Below are positions 1 through 7,586 of a stretch of DNA of 25,581 bases, piece after piece. The notes below the pieces were generated by a model. That model did not search any database. It was not told the DNA's origin and worked only from the letters and a program-made list of their open reading frames with translations. The DNA is taken from positions 1-25,581 of the forward strand of contig DEQA01000322.1 in assembly GCA_002359075.1 (NCBI GenBank). Reading direction: 5' to 3'. Each line of letters starts with the position of its first letter. Position 1 is the stretch's first letter. The position numbers and the translations under genes are program-made. This stretch comes from Planococcaceae bacterium UBA3378 (lineage in GTDB: Bacteria; Bacillota; Bacilli; Bacillales_A; Planococcaceae).

Positions 1-10
1 TGAGATACTG

Positions 11-466
11 CTACCCTAGTGGGGTAGTACAGCATTTATTGGTTTTCACCATATTTTTATTCAGTAATTGAATAGCCTGAACAACCATTTCTTTTTCTTC
101 TTGACTCATGTTCGAAAATACGCTTTCTAAATATTGATTCATCTGCTTATCAATATTATGTGCTACTTCTTTTCCTTCGGCAGTAAGAGATAAGATGGAG
201 ATTCTTCGATCGGTAGGATCAGGTGCTTTCGAAACAAGGCCGATCTTAACGAGAGTTTGAACTTGTCTGCTAAACGTAGTTACATCTGTTCCCAATGTTT
301 CCGCCACTTGTTGAATAGATGGGTGATGCTGGTGATCAATTTCATACAGAATATGGCTTTGGACAAGAGAAATATTATGGCCTCCCGCCTGGCAGCAGTC
401 TTTATTTAAAAAACCAAAGCGTCTAGTGAATAGTTGAAAAAGCTCTCTTAAGTTTTGTTCCATCAT
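11..466 (-). CDS. MarR-family transcriptional regulator with two Cys-Cys pairs
   Basis: A 151-residue winged-helix regulator of the MarR family, probably a cytoplasmic homodimer that represses its own promoter. The recognition-helix region reads VAETLGTDVTTFSRQVQTL (about residues 54-72) and is followed by a wing with DPTDRRI, both typical of MarR proteins. It resembles the Bacillus YusO group, which also carries a Cys pair near the N-terminus. Cys pairs are visible at residues 24-25 and 145-146, suggesting thiol or metal sensing (inference). The start is placed at the first of two consecutive ATG codons because GAGGTG lies just upstream; the 13 extra upstream codons lack a ribosome binding site. 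An inverted repeat covers its promoter. No target gene is adjacent on the visible side, and any operon partner downstream lies beyond the window edge. Confidence 0.85.
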   Translation of the reverse strand: MMEQNLRELFQLFTRRFGFLNKDCCQAGGHNISLVQSHILYEIDHQHHPSIQQVAETLGTDVTTFSRQVQTLVKIGLVSKAPDPTDRRISILSLTAEGKEVAHNIDKQMNQYLESVFSNMSQEEKEMVVQAIQLLNKNMVKTNKCCTTPLG

Positions 467-499
467 CGTCACCTCACTATAATGTATATATTCTTTTAT

Positions 500-561
500 T
501 TGCAAAATGCAAGTAATGATTAATTACTAAATATCATAAACCTATTACTTGCAAGTTGCAA
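500..561. promoter_or_regulatory. Candidate MarR operator, imperfect 18-bp inverted repeat
   Basis: TTGCAAAATGCAAGTAAT (500-517) faces ATTACTTGCAAGTTGCAA (544-561). The arms are complementary at 16 of 18 positions. AGTAAT and ATTACT also pair across a short gap at 512-527. The repeat lies just upstream of the MarR gene start and overlaps the likely -35 region. MarR proteins commonly bind such palindromes in their own promoters; assignment to this regulator is inference. Confidence 0.55.
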
Positions 562-720
562 CTTTTTTTGATTACCCTATTCCTTTCGTTAGCATCAGGA
601 CAACAGTCTACTTTCCATATATGCCGTTAAACTGCTTAAGAACGTTTACCTTTATTTTTGTTAGAAGAAGGGAAGCTGCTCCGGTTAACCTATTTAGTAA
701 ATATAAATAACCAATAGAAT

Positions 721-758
721 ATCCCTCTGAAAAGCATTTATTAGCTCTTCTGAGGGAT
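721..758. terminator. Hairpin, possible terminator
   Basis: ATCCCTCTGAAAAG and CTCTTCTGAGGGAT form a stem of about 12 pairs with two mismatches. On the plus strand it is followed by a T-rich stretch (TTTTCTTCT). Read from the minus strand, where the calcium ATPase transcript would arrive, the tail is less T-rich, so termination in that direction is uncertain. Confidence 0.4.
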
Positions 759-796
759 TTTCTTCTGTGTAGGGTCAATCTATCTTCCGTAAATTC

Positions 797-880
797 AAAA
801 CCGCTGATAAATGAGCAGAAACCGCTGATAAACTATCCAAAACCGCCGATAAACATCATAAAACCGCTGATAACACATTG
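797..880. repeat. Four tandem 21-bp units with core AAACCGCTGATAA
   Basis: Four consecutive units begin at 797, 818, 839 and 860. Each starts with about 14 conserved bases (AAAACCGCTGATAA, one unit with CCGCCGATAA, one starting with G) followed by 6-7 variable bases. The period is exactly 21 bp, two helical turns. The array ends 10 bp from the stop codon of the calcium ATPase, so it would be transcribed in that gene's 3' region. Function unknown. Confidence 0.85.
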
Positions 881-889
881 CTTCATTTC

Positions 890-3532
890 TTATTCTTCAC
901 GGCGTTGGATCACTTTGACCACTTCCATTAAAATGGTAGCTGCTAGGGCAAGACCTGTTGCAATTAACCAGTCTGTTATACCGAATTCACTTGGGATACC
1001 GAAAATATCACGCATAAATGGCAAGACTGTCATTCCGTACAAAAGGAAGCCTAGGACAACCGCGCCGTTGACATATTTATTGCTGAAAAAACCAAAGCTG
1101 ATGGCTGTTTGTGTATTGGAACGCGCAACAAAGGTTTGCAGTGTTCTTGATAAAATCAGCGTAGTAAATGCCATCGCTACACCCATCTCATCGGAATGAG
1201 AGAGGCCGATATAAAAGGAAATAATAACGGCAATCCCGATGAGCAAACCACGTGTTAGTACTGCTTTCATCGTTCCGCCGGCAAATATCCCCTCATTAAT
1301 CGCCCGAGGTTTTTTCTCCATTACATCCGGTTCAGGCTTTTCTACTCCTAATGCAATGGCAGGAAGGGAATCGTTCACAAGGTTAATAAACAGCAGCTGC
1401 AGGGCCGTGAATGGGTTAGGTAAATTAAATGTCACGGCGTACAAAATGGCGATAATCGCGCCTAAATTTCCTGCAAATAAATAATTAATAGCCTTTTTAA
1501 TGTTATCAAATACAGTTCTTCCTACTTGAACAGCATCTACGATGGATACAAAGTTATCATCCGTTAAAATCATCGCAGCCGAATCCTTGGCTACATCTGT
1601 ACCTGACCCCATAGCAATCCCAATGTCCGCTTGTTTTAATGCCGGTGCGTCGTTTACACCGTCACCCGTCATCGCTGTTACAGCATCTTTTTTCTGCCAT
1701 GCCCGTACGATGCGGATTTTATTTTCCGGTGATACACGCGCATAGACAGAGATACTCTCTAATTTTTTGTCTAATTCTTCCTCAGACATGGCATCCAGCT
1801 CTTGACCGGTTACGGCAATATCATCTTCGTCCATTAATCCGATATCACGGCCGATTGCCTGTGCTGTCGTTTTATGGTCACCCGTAATCATAATTGTACG
1901 GATACCGGCTTTCTTTGCTTTTTCTATAGAGCCATACACGGCTTCTCTAGGCGGGTCGATCATAGCTGTTAACCCGACTAACACAAGATCACGCTCGTCA
2001 TCATGATTGATTTGTGTTTTTCCATCCGGCAGCCGCTTATAGCCATAAGCTAAAACCCGTAATGCTTGATTAGAGAAGTTTTCATTCGCATCTGTAAACT
2101 GCTTCAATAATTCCTTTGTCACCGGCTGCTCTTCACCGTTTACCAACACATGGCTAATACGGTTGAACATCACGTCGGGGCCGCCTTTTGTGAACATTAC
2201 ATTTCCGCCATCAATAGTATGGACAGTGGACATGAGCTTGCGATCGGAATCAAAGGGGATCTCTGCTATTCGCTTATACTTTTGACGCAGCTGCTCATAG
2301 TCATGCTCATTTTTATTGGCAAAGTTGATAAGCGCAACCTCTGTTGGATCGCCCACTTCCTGCCCGTCTTTATTGATGTACGAATCATTACAAAGAGCAG
2401 CGATCAGGATCAGCAAGCGGTCGGGATCATTCCAATCCTCCGATTTTTTTTGCGATTGTTCGTTTTTATCAGAAAGCAGAAAATGATTTGTTACGGTCAT
2501 CTTATTTTGCGTCAGTGTACCTGTTTTGTCTGTACAAATGATCTTTGTGGACCCTAACGTTTCAACAGCAGGGAGCTTTCTAATAATCGCATGCTGTTTC
2601 GCCATTTTATGCGTCCCGACAGATAATACAATCGTTACAATGGATTGTAATGCTTCCGGTATGGCTGCGACGGCAATAGCTACAGAAAACATCAGTGCAT
2701 GCAGTAAGGCTGTCGTAGTGTCGACGCCGGCATTATCACCAAACCAAATACGTAAAGCTTGCACGGCAAAAATGACAATACACAGTAATAGAATACCGAT
2801 CCCAAGCTTTTTACTGAAGTCATTTAATTTTCGTTGCAGTGGCGTTTCTTTTTGCTGGGCTGTTGAAATTAAATTGGCAATTTTACCGACTTCGGTTTCT
2901 TTTGCAGTGCCTGTCACAACAAAGGTACCACGCCCGTAGACGACTAATGAGCTGCTAAATACCATATTGCGGCGGTCACCAAGGGCAGCTTCCCCTGAAA
3001 TCGCTTCTACCGACTTTTCTACCGCCTCGGATTCCCCGGTTAGCATCCCTTCATTCACTTTTAAAGAGCCGCTTTCCAGCACACGTCCATCAGCAGGAAC
3101 ATAATCGCCCGCTTCAAGAAATACGATATCCCCTTTTACGAGCTCTTTTGCCGCTACTGTTTGTTTTGTTCCGTCACGCATCACCTTGGCACTTGGCGCA
3201 GACATATCGCGCAGTGCATCCAGGGAACTTTCCGCTTTTCTCGTCTGTACGACACTAATGATTGAATTAATGAGTATGACGATAAAGATGATGACGGACT
3301 CGACAATTTCACCGAGCACAATTTGTACACCCGCCGCTACAAGTAGAACAATAACCATTGGATCTTTAAAAGTTTCTAAAAATAACTTCCAGGTTGGCAC
3401 TTTTGCCTGATCTTCTATTTCGTTGTAGCCGTCCCGCTCTAGCCGCGATTGCACTTCCTGACTAGATAAGCCTGTTTCATTGGAATTCACTTCATGTAAA
3501 ACCTCTTCTTTGCTACGTTGGTAAAATTCCAT
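890..3532 (-). CDS. P-type calcium-transporting ATPase, LMCA1-like (P2A)
   Basis: An 880-residue P2A-type ATPase that probably exports Ca2+ from the cytoplasm at the expense of ATP. In order it has an N-terminal cation-ATPase domain, an actuator domain with TGES (165-168), M4 with the ion-site sequence IPEAL (Glu293), the phosphorylation motif DKTGTLT (Asp335), a nucleotide-binding domain, the hinge motif TGDGVNDAPALK, and C-terminal membrane helices M5-M10. Length and sequence agree with the Listeria calcium pump LMCA1. The M8 helix carries Arg796 (in LSRTLQ) where LMCA1 has an arginine that replaces a second calcium ligand, so one Ca2+ per ATP is expected. GGAGGG precedes the ATG by 6 bp. 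It is a single-gene unit; a TATAAT box lies at 3586-3591. Confidence 0.92.
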   Translation of the reverse strand: MEFYQRSKEEVLHEVNSNETGLSSQEVQSRLERDGYNEIEDQAKVPTWKLFLETFKDPMVIVLLVAAGVQIVLGEIVESVIIFIVILINSIISVVQTRKAESSLDALRDMSAPSAKVMRDGTKQTVAAKELVKGDIVFLEAGDYVPADGRVLESGSLKVNEGMLTGESEAVEKSVEAISGEAALGDRRNMVFSSSLVVYGRGTFVVTGTAKETEVGKIANLISTAQQKETPLQRKLNDFSKKLGIGILLLCIVIFAVQALRIWFGDNAGVDTTTALLHALMFSVAIAVAAIPEALQSIVTIVLSVGTHKMAKQHAIIRKLPAVETLGSTKIICTDKTGTLTQNKMTVTNHFLLSDKNEQSQKKSEDWNDPDRLLILIAALCNDSYINKDGQEVGDPTEVALINFANKNEHDYEQLRQKYKRIAEIPFDSDRKLMSTVHTIDGGNVMFTKGGPDVMFNRISHVLVNGEEQPVTKELLKQFTDANENFSNQALRVLAYGYKRLPDGKTQINHDDERDLVLVGLTAMIDPPREAVYGSIEKAKKAGIRTIMITGDHKTTAQAIGRDIGLMDEDDIAVTGQELDAMSEEELDKKLESISVYARVSPENKIRIVRAWQKKDAVTAMTGDGVNDAPALKQADIGIAMGSGTDVAKDSAAMILTDDNFVSIVDAVQVGRTVFDNIKKAINYLFAGNLGAIIAILYAVTFNLPNPFTALQLLFINLVNDSLPAIALGVEKPEPDVMEKKPRAINEGIFAGGTMKAVLTRGLLIGIAVIISFYIGLSHSDEMGVAMAFTTLILSRTLQTFVARSNTQTAISFGFFSNKYVNGAVVLGFLLYGMTVLPFMRDIFGIPSEFGITDWLIATGLALAATILMEVVKVIQRREE

Positions 3533-3585
3533 TTTAGCCCTCCTTGCTTAAGTGATTTTCTACACATATATTTTGGGGTACGCCT

Positions 3586-3591
3586 ATTATA
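3586..3591 (-). promoter_or_regulatory. Candidate -10 box of the calcium ATPase gene
   Basis: The minus strand reads TATAAT here, about 55 bp upstream of the ATG. No good -35 hexamer is seen 17 bp upstream, so the promoter may be weak or need an activator. Confidence 0.35.
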
Positions 3592-3599
3592 TCGGCTCG

Positions 3600-4029
3600 C
3601 TGCGATAAATTAGGATCGATTCCCGGTAGTGCCTGTATGCATTCTAAAGATACGTTCGATAAGGGGCTTCACTCCCATCTACAAACGACTTATTCATCAT
3701 GTCATCAATAGGTGAGGGACATTTAGCAAAATCTTTTATCCGAAATGATTCAGCGCACATCTACGGAGAACAAAGCTTCCAGCAGTAATAGGGGGAGCTG
3801 AAGGCCCAGCAGGACTGGTATACGGTCTACGAGACTGAAGCCGTGCCTGCGAAAGGGCGACCGTCCGTACGGGTGTAGTAGGCGGTGCTTGTCATCCTGC
3901 TCTGGTGATGAATGATTATATTTCCTTATACACGCATTGTTTTGCAAATCCTAAATATTATTATGTGCCATTTCCAAAAAATCATGAAAAGTTGGACAGT
4001 AAGTTATCGAAAAATAAATTTCTATACAA
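3600..4029. other. Intergenic stretch without a convincing gene
   Basis: No open frame here has a ribosome binding site or recognisable protein. A more GC-rich patch at about 3750-3900 differs from the AT-rich surroundings. It contains an open minus-strand frame of 65 codons (3750-3947) that I do not recognise and could not support as a gene; it may be the remnant of an inserted sequence. Confidence 0.4.
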
Positions 4030-4063
4030 AAAGACCGCTACTAATTTAATAGCAGCGGTCTTT
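4030..4063. terminator. Bidirectional rho-independent terminator
   Basis: AAAGACCGCT (4030-4039) and AGCGGTCTTT (4054-4063) form a perfect 10-bp stem with a 14-base loop. On the minus strand the stem is followed by TTTTTG, so it could end transcripts running leftward from the arginine deiminase operon, although it lies 500 bp past the last gene. The plus-strand tail is TTTATTTAT. Confidence 0.65.
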
Positions 4064-4155
4064 ATTTATCATTTCCGACAGAACAAATCCCATCCAAAAG
4101 GTGGTGAAAGGGGAGGGGAGTGGGCCGTCTGAAAAGTCATATGAGACGAAACCTT

Positions 4156-4319
4156 TTTCGATTGCAGCGGAAGACGGCGAGTCCATAGGGATAATCTAAG
4201 ACTTGAGCGCTTTAAAGGGGGCATCCAAGTGCTTATTTTGCGACGAAAGTGATAATTAAAAGTGACTGGAATATTCAAGTCACACCCATAGAAAGCGCCG
4301 TCTGCAGCAGAAATCGAAA
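4156..4319. repeat. Degenerate copy of a Bacillales hairpin-forming intergenic element
   Basis: The left arm (4156-4179, beginning TTTCGATTGCAGCGG) and right arm (4296-4319, ending AGCAGAAATCGAAA) are complementary at about 20 of 24 positions, giving a long hairpin around 116 bases. The phrases 'GCGGAAGACGGCGA' and 'GAAAGCGCCGTCTG' resemble a repeat I recall from intergenic regions of Bacillus relatives, where arms end in GGAGCGGAAATC-like sequence. The family assignment is from memory. It does not encode a convincing protein. Confidence 0.5.
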
Positions 4320-4424
4320 GATTAAAAATTATGATATAGGGTACAGACTTTTTACTAGATTATTATATAAAAAATTGATTCATCTAGGTTCATTTTATAA
4401 AAATGTCTCTATAGTAATGTAAAA

Positions 4425-4529
4425 CGGCGAACCCTGAAGGAATACGAGACAGGAGAAATTCCAAGCGTAGCTTATAGAAAGAAGAGGCTTAGCGCTCGCT
4501 CACGAAACGGGCCCGCCGATCGTCAATCG
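4425..4529. repeat. Second decayed fragment of the same type of intergenic element
   Basis: The stretch contains ACGAGACAGGAGAA, AGAGGCTTAGCGCTCGC and CGAAACGGGCCCGCCG. These resemble the internal and right-hand parts of the Bacillales intergenic hairpin element (GAGACAGGTGAGAC, GAGGCTCAGCGCTCGCC types, from memory). CGGCG at 4425-4429 and CGCCG at 4513-4517 mark its ends. The region 4320-4424 between the two copies is AT-rich and shows nothing else. Confidence 0.4.
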
Positions 4530-4573
4530 TTTATTAAAATTTACCCTATCTTGGCAATGCCTTCTAAATTAAG

Positions 4574-4996
4574 TTACTGTTTAGTAGAAGTAGACGCAAC
4601 AAACTTCTCCATTCTACCAATAATCCCAAACAATAAAACAGGGATATACATATAAATGATTAACCCTTTTAAATTGAAAAGCAGCACCATAAACAAAACA
4701 GTACCTATGATAGAACAAATGATACTAGTTTTCCTAGTTAATTTCATAAAAAATAAGCACCCTATACCAATCAGCATACCTAATAACAAAATCAGTAATG
4801 AAAGTACTAAATAATTTGTCGCAACCAGTAGGGAACTAGGGATGTTCGGCGTGGAACCGAACAACAGTATTAAAGCAAATGTTAATACACCAAATATCAT
4901 ATACAAGTTTCCTGTTCTCCTTCTTGAAAAGATGAGGATTACAGTAAATATAAAATATATGATACATAAAAAACTAACGATTCCCAAATTATTCAT
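4574..4996 (-). CDS. Small multi-pass membrane protein, function unknown
   Basis: A protein of 137-140 residues, almost entirely hydrophobic, with about five predicted membrane segments (roughly residues 4-23, 31-48, 57-83, 90-108 and 111-127), basic loops RRR (25-27) and KLTRK (about 85-89), and a short polar C-terminus. I do not recognise the family. It starts 24 bp after the stop of the YfcC transporter on the same strand and is probably the last gene of the arginine deiminase operon. The AAGGA motif touches the ATG at 4996, which is too close. A TTG at codon 4 (4987) has an 8-bp spacing and is the likelier true start, giving 137 residues. Confidence 0.65.
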   Translation of the reverse strand: MNNLGIVSFLCIIYFIFTVILIFSRRRTGNLYMIFGVLTFALILLFGSTPNIPSSLLVATNYLVLSLLILLLGMLIGIGCLFFMKLTRKTSIICSIIGTVLFMVLLFNLKGLIIYMYIPVLLFGIIGRMEKFVASTSTKQ

Positions 4997-5020
4997 CCTT
5001 CTTTTTTAGGACATCCTATA

Positions 5021-6559
5021 TTAGAACAACATCATTCCGAGAGACAGAATAATAATGGACGAAATAAATATCGCTACAAGGACTTTCCAAACAAACTTCA
5101 ACCAAGTAGAGTATTCTACTTTTGCAATACTTAAACCACCCATTACTACACCTGATGTAGGTGTGAATAAGTTGACAAAACCTGAACCTGCACTGAATAC
5201 CATAATCATTACTTCTGGTGACAAGCCTAATGTTTTTGTCAATGGAGCAAAGATTGGCATCGAAACAGCGGCTAATCCTGATGATGAAGGGATTAAGAAA
5301 GATAAGCCGATGTAGATTAAGTAAGCCATGCTTACAAAGGCAATACCAGAAATACCGTTTAGAATATTAGATGCATTATCTAAAATCAATAAGTCTAATC
5401 CTGAGTTTGACATGATAAATGAAACACCACGTGCGATACCAAGAATCAGTGCAACCCCTACCATATCAGCTGCTCCGACCATAAAGGAATCTACTAAATC
5501 CTTTTCGCTTAAACGGTATACTACACCAATGACGATCGCCATGATCGCGAACCAAGCAGCTAATTCTGGGAATGACCACTCACCAAGTGGGGCACCAGTT
5601 AAAATTCCTGTATAGTCAGCAAAGAAATTAACACCGAATTCTCCCCAAGGAATTACTCCTAAAATCATGACAACGAATGAGAAAACAAATAATCCTAATA
5701 CAAGTTTTCTTCTACCAGTAAGTTCCAATGTTTCTTCTTGGTTATTACCATATGCTTCTCTTGCACTGTTCCATTCAGCTTCTGATAAAAGCGAATTTTT
5801 CTGATCTTTCTTTACTTGCATTGCATAGCGCATAACAAAGAAAATAGAAATAGCTAAAGAAACAAGCCATAACATAACACCAATAAGAATCATTGTTCCT
5901 TGGTTAACATCTACCCCTACGGCTCTAGCAGCTGCAGCAGCAACGCCTGTAGCGAATGGGTTAACTGTCGAACCTAATGTACCGGCACCTGCACCAAGCA
6001 TGATCGTTGCAGCGGCAACAAGAGGGTCAAATCCAACAGCAAGCATTGTTGCTGTAATTAATGCATAAAAGGCAAGACTTTCTTCAGCCATACCGTATGA
6101 AGTACCACCAAGGGAGAAAATGAACATTAGAATAGGAATTAGCATTAATTCTTTTCCGTTCATTCTTTTCACAATAGCGGCTACTCCGGCGTCTAATGCA
6201 CCTGTTTTCGTAACAACACCTAAAAATCCACCAATAATCAAGATGAAAAATGCTACGTCAATTGCTCCTGATAAAGAACCTTCATTCCAAACACTAATAA
6301 GACTTCCATCAGCAGCCTTTAACGTATCTAACGCTTGGGCAACGCCTTCGCTTTGCATTTTTTCAGTTATTTCACTTTGAAGAACTGTATCTTTAATACC
6401 AGTCATCCCAGTAACCGGAGCCATTAAGACATCGCTTAGTTTTGCAGGAATTACTTGAGGAATGAACTGAGTAATAAGGCCGATAATTGCCGTTAACCCT
6501 AGAAGAACTGCATAAGCCGATGGGAATTTAAACTTTTTCTTCTTTTTTTCTTCCGTCAT
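5021..6559 (-). CDS. YfcC-family (DcuC-like) transporter, probable arginine/ornithine exchanger
   Basis: A 512-residue polytopic membrane protein of the YfcC/DcuC superfamily, with a lysine-rich cytoplasmic N-terminus (KKKKKFKFP) and about a dozen hydrophobic helices. Conserved-looking pore segments include GGTSYGMAEESLAFY, GAGAGTLGSTVNPFATG and SGFVNLFTPTSGVVMGG. YfcC proteins are often annotated as C4-dicarboxylate carriers, but one encoded in the pneumococcal arginine deiminase locus acts as the arginine/ornithine antiporter ArcD. The position directly after arcA, arcB and arcC makes that role likely here (inference). The ATG at 6559 is chosen because AGAAGG lies 8 bp upstream; a GTG three codons earlier overlaps the ribosome binding site. 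A stable hairpin separates it from arcC. Confidence 0.88.
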   Translation of the reverse strand: MTEEKKKKKFKFPSAYAVLLGLTAIIGLITQFIPQVIPAKLSDVLMAPVTGMTGIKDTVLQSEITEKMQSEGVAQALDTLKAADGSLISVWNEGSLSGAIDVAFFILIIGGFLGVVTKTGALDAGVAAIVKRMNGKELMLIPILMFIFSLGGTSYGMAEESLAFYALITATMLAVGFDPLVAAATIMLGAGAGTLGSTVNPFATGVAAAAARAVGVDVNQGTMILIGVMLWLVSLAISIFFVMRYAMQVKKDQKNSLLSEAEWNSAREAYGNNQEETLELTGRRKLVLGLFVFSFVVMILGVIPWGEFGVNFFADYTGILTGAPLGEWSFPELAAWFAIMAIVIGVVYRLSEKDLVDSFMVGAADMVGVALILGIARGVSFIMSNSGLDLLILDNASNILNGISGIAFVSMAYLIYIGLSFLIPSSSGLAAVSMPIFAPLTKTLGLSPEVMIMVFSAGSGFVNLFTPTSGVVMGGLSIAKVEYSTWLKFVWKVLVAIFISSIIILSLGMMLF

Positions 6560-6590
6560 TTTATTCACCTTCTTTTGAGATTAGCATTGA

Positions 6591-6626
6591 TATGCAAATG
6601 AACAACAGAAGTTGTCCATTTGCATA
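6591..6626. repeat. Intergenic hairpin between arcC and the transporter gene
   Basis: TATGCAAATGAACAAC (6591-6606) and GTTGTCCATTTGCATA (6611-6626) pair at 15 of 16 positions around an AGAA loop. No T-tract follows on the coding (minus) strand, so it is more likely an mRNA processing or stability element than a simple terminator. The outer arms TATGCAAA and TTTGCATA equal RocR half-sites, possibly by chance. Confidence 0.75.
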
Positions 6627-6637
6627 CAGTAGTTAGA

Positions 6638-7573
6638 TTATGCTTCGATAATTGTTCCAGTTTTACCTTGAAGAGCTTCACGCGCTTTTTCTAAAGACGT
6701 GATAATCGCTTTTCCTTCTGGATTGTTTTTCACAAAATCAAGACATGCTTCCACTTTAGGCAGCATAGAACCTGGAGCAAAGTGACCCTCTTTAATGTAC
6801 TGTTCTGCTTCAGCAACAGTCATTTTTTCAAGTGCTTTTTGATCCGGTGTATTGAAGTTGATGCAAACGCGATCAACAGCTGTTAAAATAACTAGCATCT
6901 CAGCATTAAGATCTTGAGCTAATTTCGAAGATGATTTATCTTTATCGATAACAGCAGCTACACCTTCGACTTTGCCGTCTTTCTTAACAACCGGGATACC
7001 GCCTCCGCCAACTGTGATAACGATATCATCATGTTCAATTAATTGTTTTACAACGTTTAATTGAACAATTTCTTTTGGAGTAGGGGATGGAACTACGCGA
7101 CGGTAGCCACGTCCAGCATCCTCCACAAATGTGTAGTTCTTTTCTTTTGCGATTTGATCTGCTTCTTCTTTGCTGTAGAACAAACCAATTGGCTTTGTCG
7201 GGTTTGTAAATGCCGGATCATTTTCATCGACAACTACTTCCGTAATGACGCAAGCCACTTCTTTATCAATGTTATGACTTGATAATTCAGCTTTGATTGC
7301 TTGTTCTAAATGATAGCCAATGTAGCCTTGGCTCATTGCGCCACATTCTGGGAATGGCATAGCAGGTGTATTCGCACCGTTTGACGCTGCATATTCCATC
7401 GCTAGGTTGATCATGCCGACTTGTGGGCCGTTACCATGACCTACGATAACTGTGCAGCCTTCTTCTACCAATTCAACAATTGTTTTGGCAGTGTGTTTTA
7501 CTAGCTCTAATTGTTCTTCAGGTGTATCTCCAAGTGCGTTACCACCTAAAGCAATTACTAATTTTTTGCTCAT
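6638..7573 (-). CDS. arcC: Carbamate kinase, arginine deiminase pathway
   Basis: A 311-residue carbamate kinase that transfers phosphate from carbamoyl phosphate to ADP, producing ATP, ammonia and CO2, the energy-yielding last step of arginine fermentation. The N-terminus MSKKLVIALGGNALGD holds the amino-acid-kinase glycine loop (GGNAL, 10-14). Further family signatures are IVGHGNGPQVG, the VVPSPTPKEIV segment, VGGGGIPVV and AVIDKDKSSSKLA. Length is normal for the family. The ATG at 7573 is preceded by GGAG at 8 bp, whereas the eight upstream codons run into the arcB stop region. The gene begins 13 bp after arcB, pointing to translational coupling in one operon. Confidence 0.95.
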   Translation of the reverse strand: MSKKLVIALGGNALGDTPEEQLELVKHTAKTIVELVEEGCTVIVGHGNGPQVGMINLAMEYAASNGANTPAMPFPECGAMSQGYIGYHLEQAIKAELSSHNIDKEVACVITEVVVDENDPAFTNPTKPIGLFYSKEEADQIAKEKNYTFVEDAGRGYRRVVPSPTPKEIVQLNVVKQLIEHDDIVITVGGGGIPVVKKDGKVEGVAAVIDKDKSSSKLAQDLNAEMLVILTAVDRVCINFNTPDQKALEKMTVAEAEQYIKEGHFAPGSMLPKVEACLDFVKNNPEGKAIITSLEKAREALQGKTGTIIEA

Positions 7574-7586
7574 GATACAGTCTCCT

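Noticed and set aside
797..880. CRISPR array
   Set aside because: The 21-bp period with 6-7 bp variable parts is far too short for repeat plus spacer, and no cas gene is nearby.
3750..3947. Minus-strand 65-codon open frame
   Set aside because: No ribosome binding site, no recognisable family, and it lies in an apparently decayed patch.
3905..4132. Plus-strand 75-codon open frame
   Set aside because: It runs through the terminator hairpin at 4030-4063 and has no ribosome binding site.
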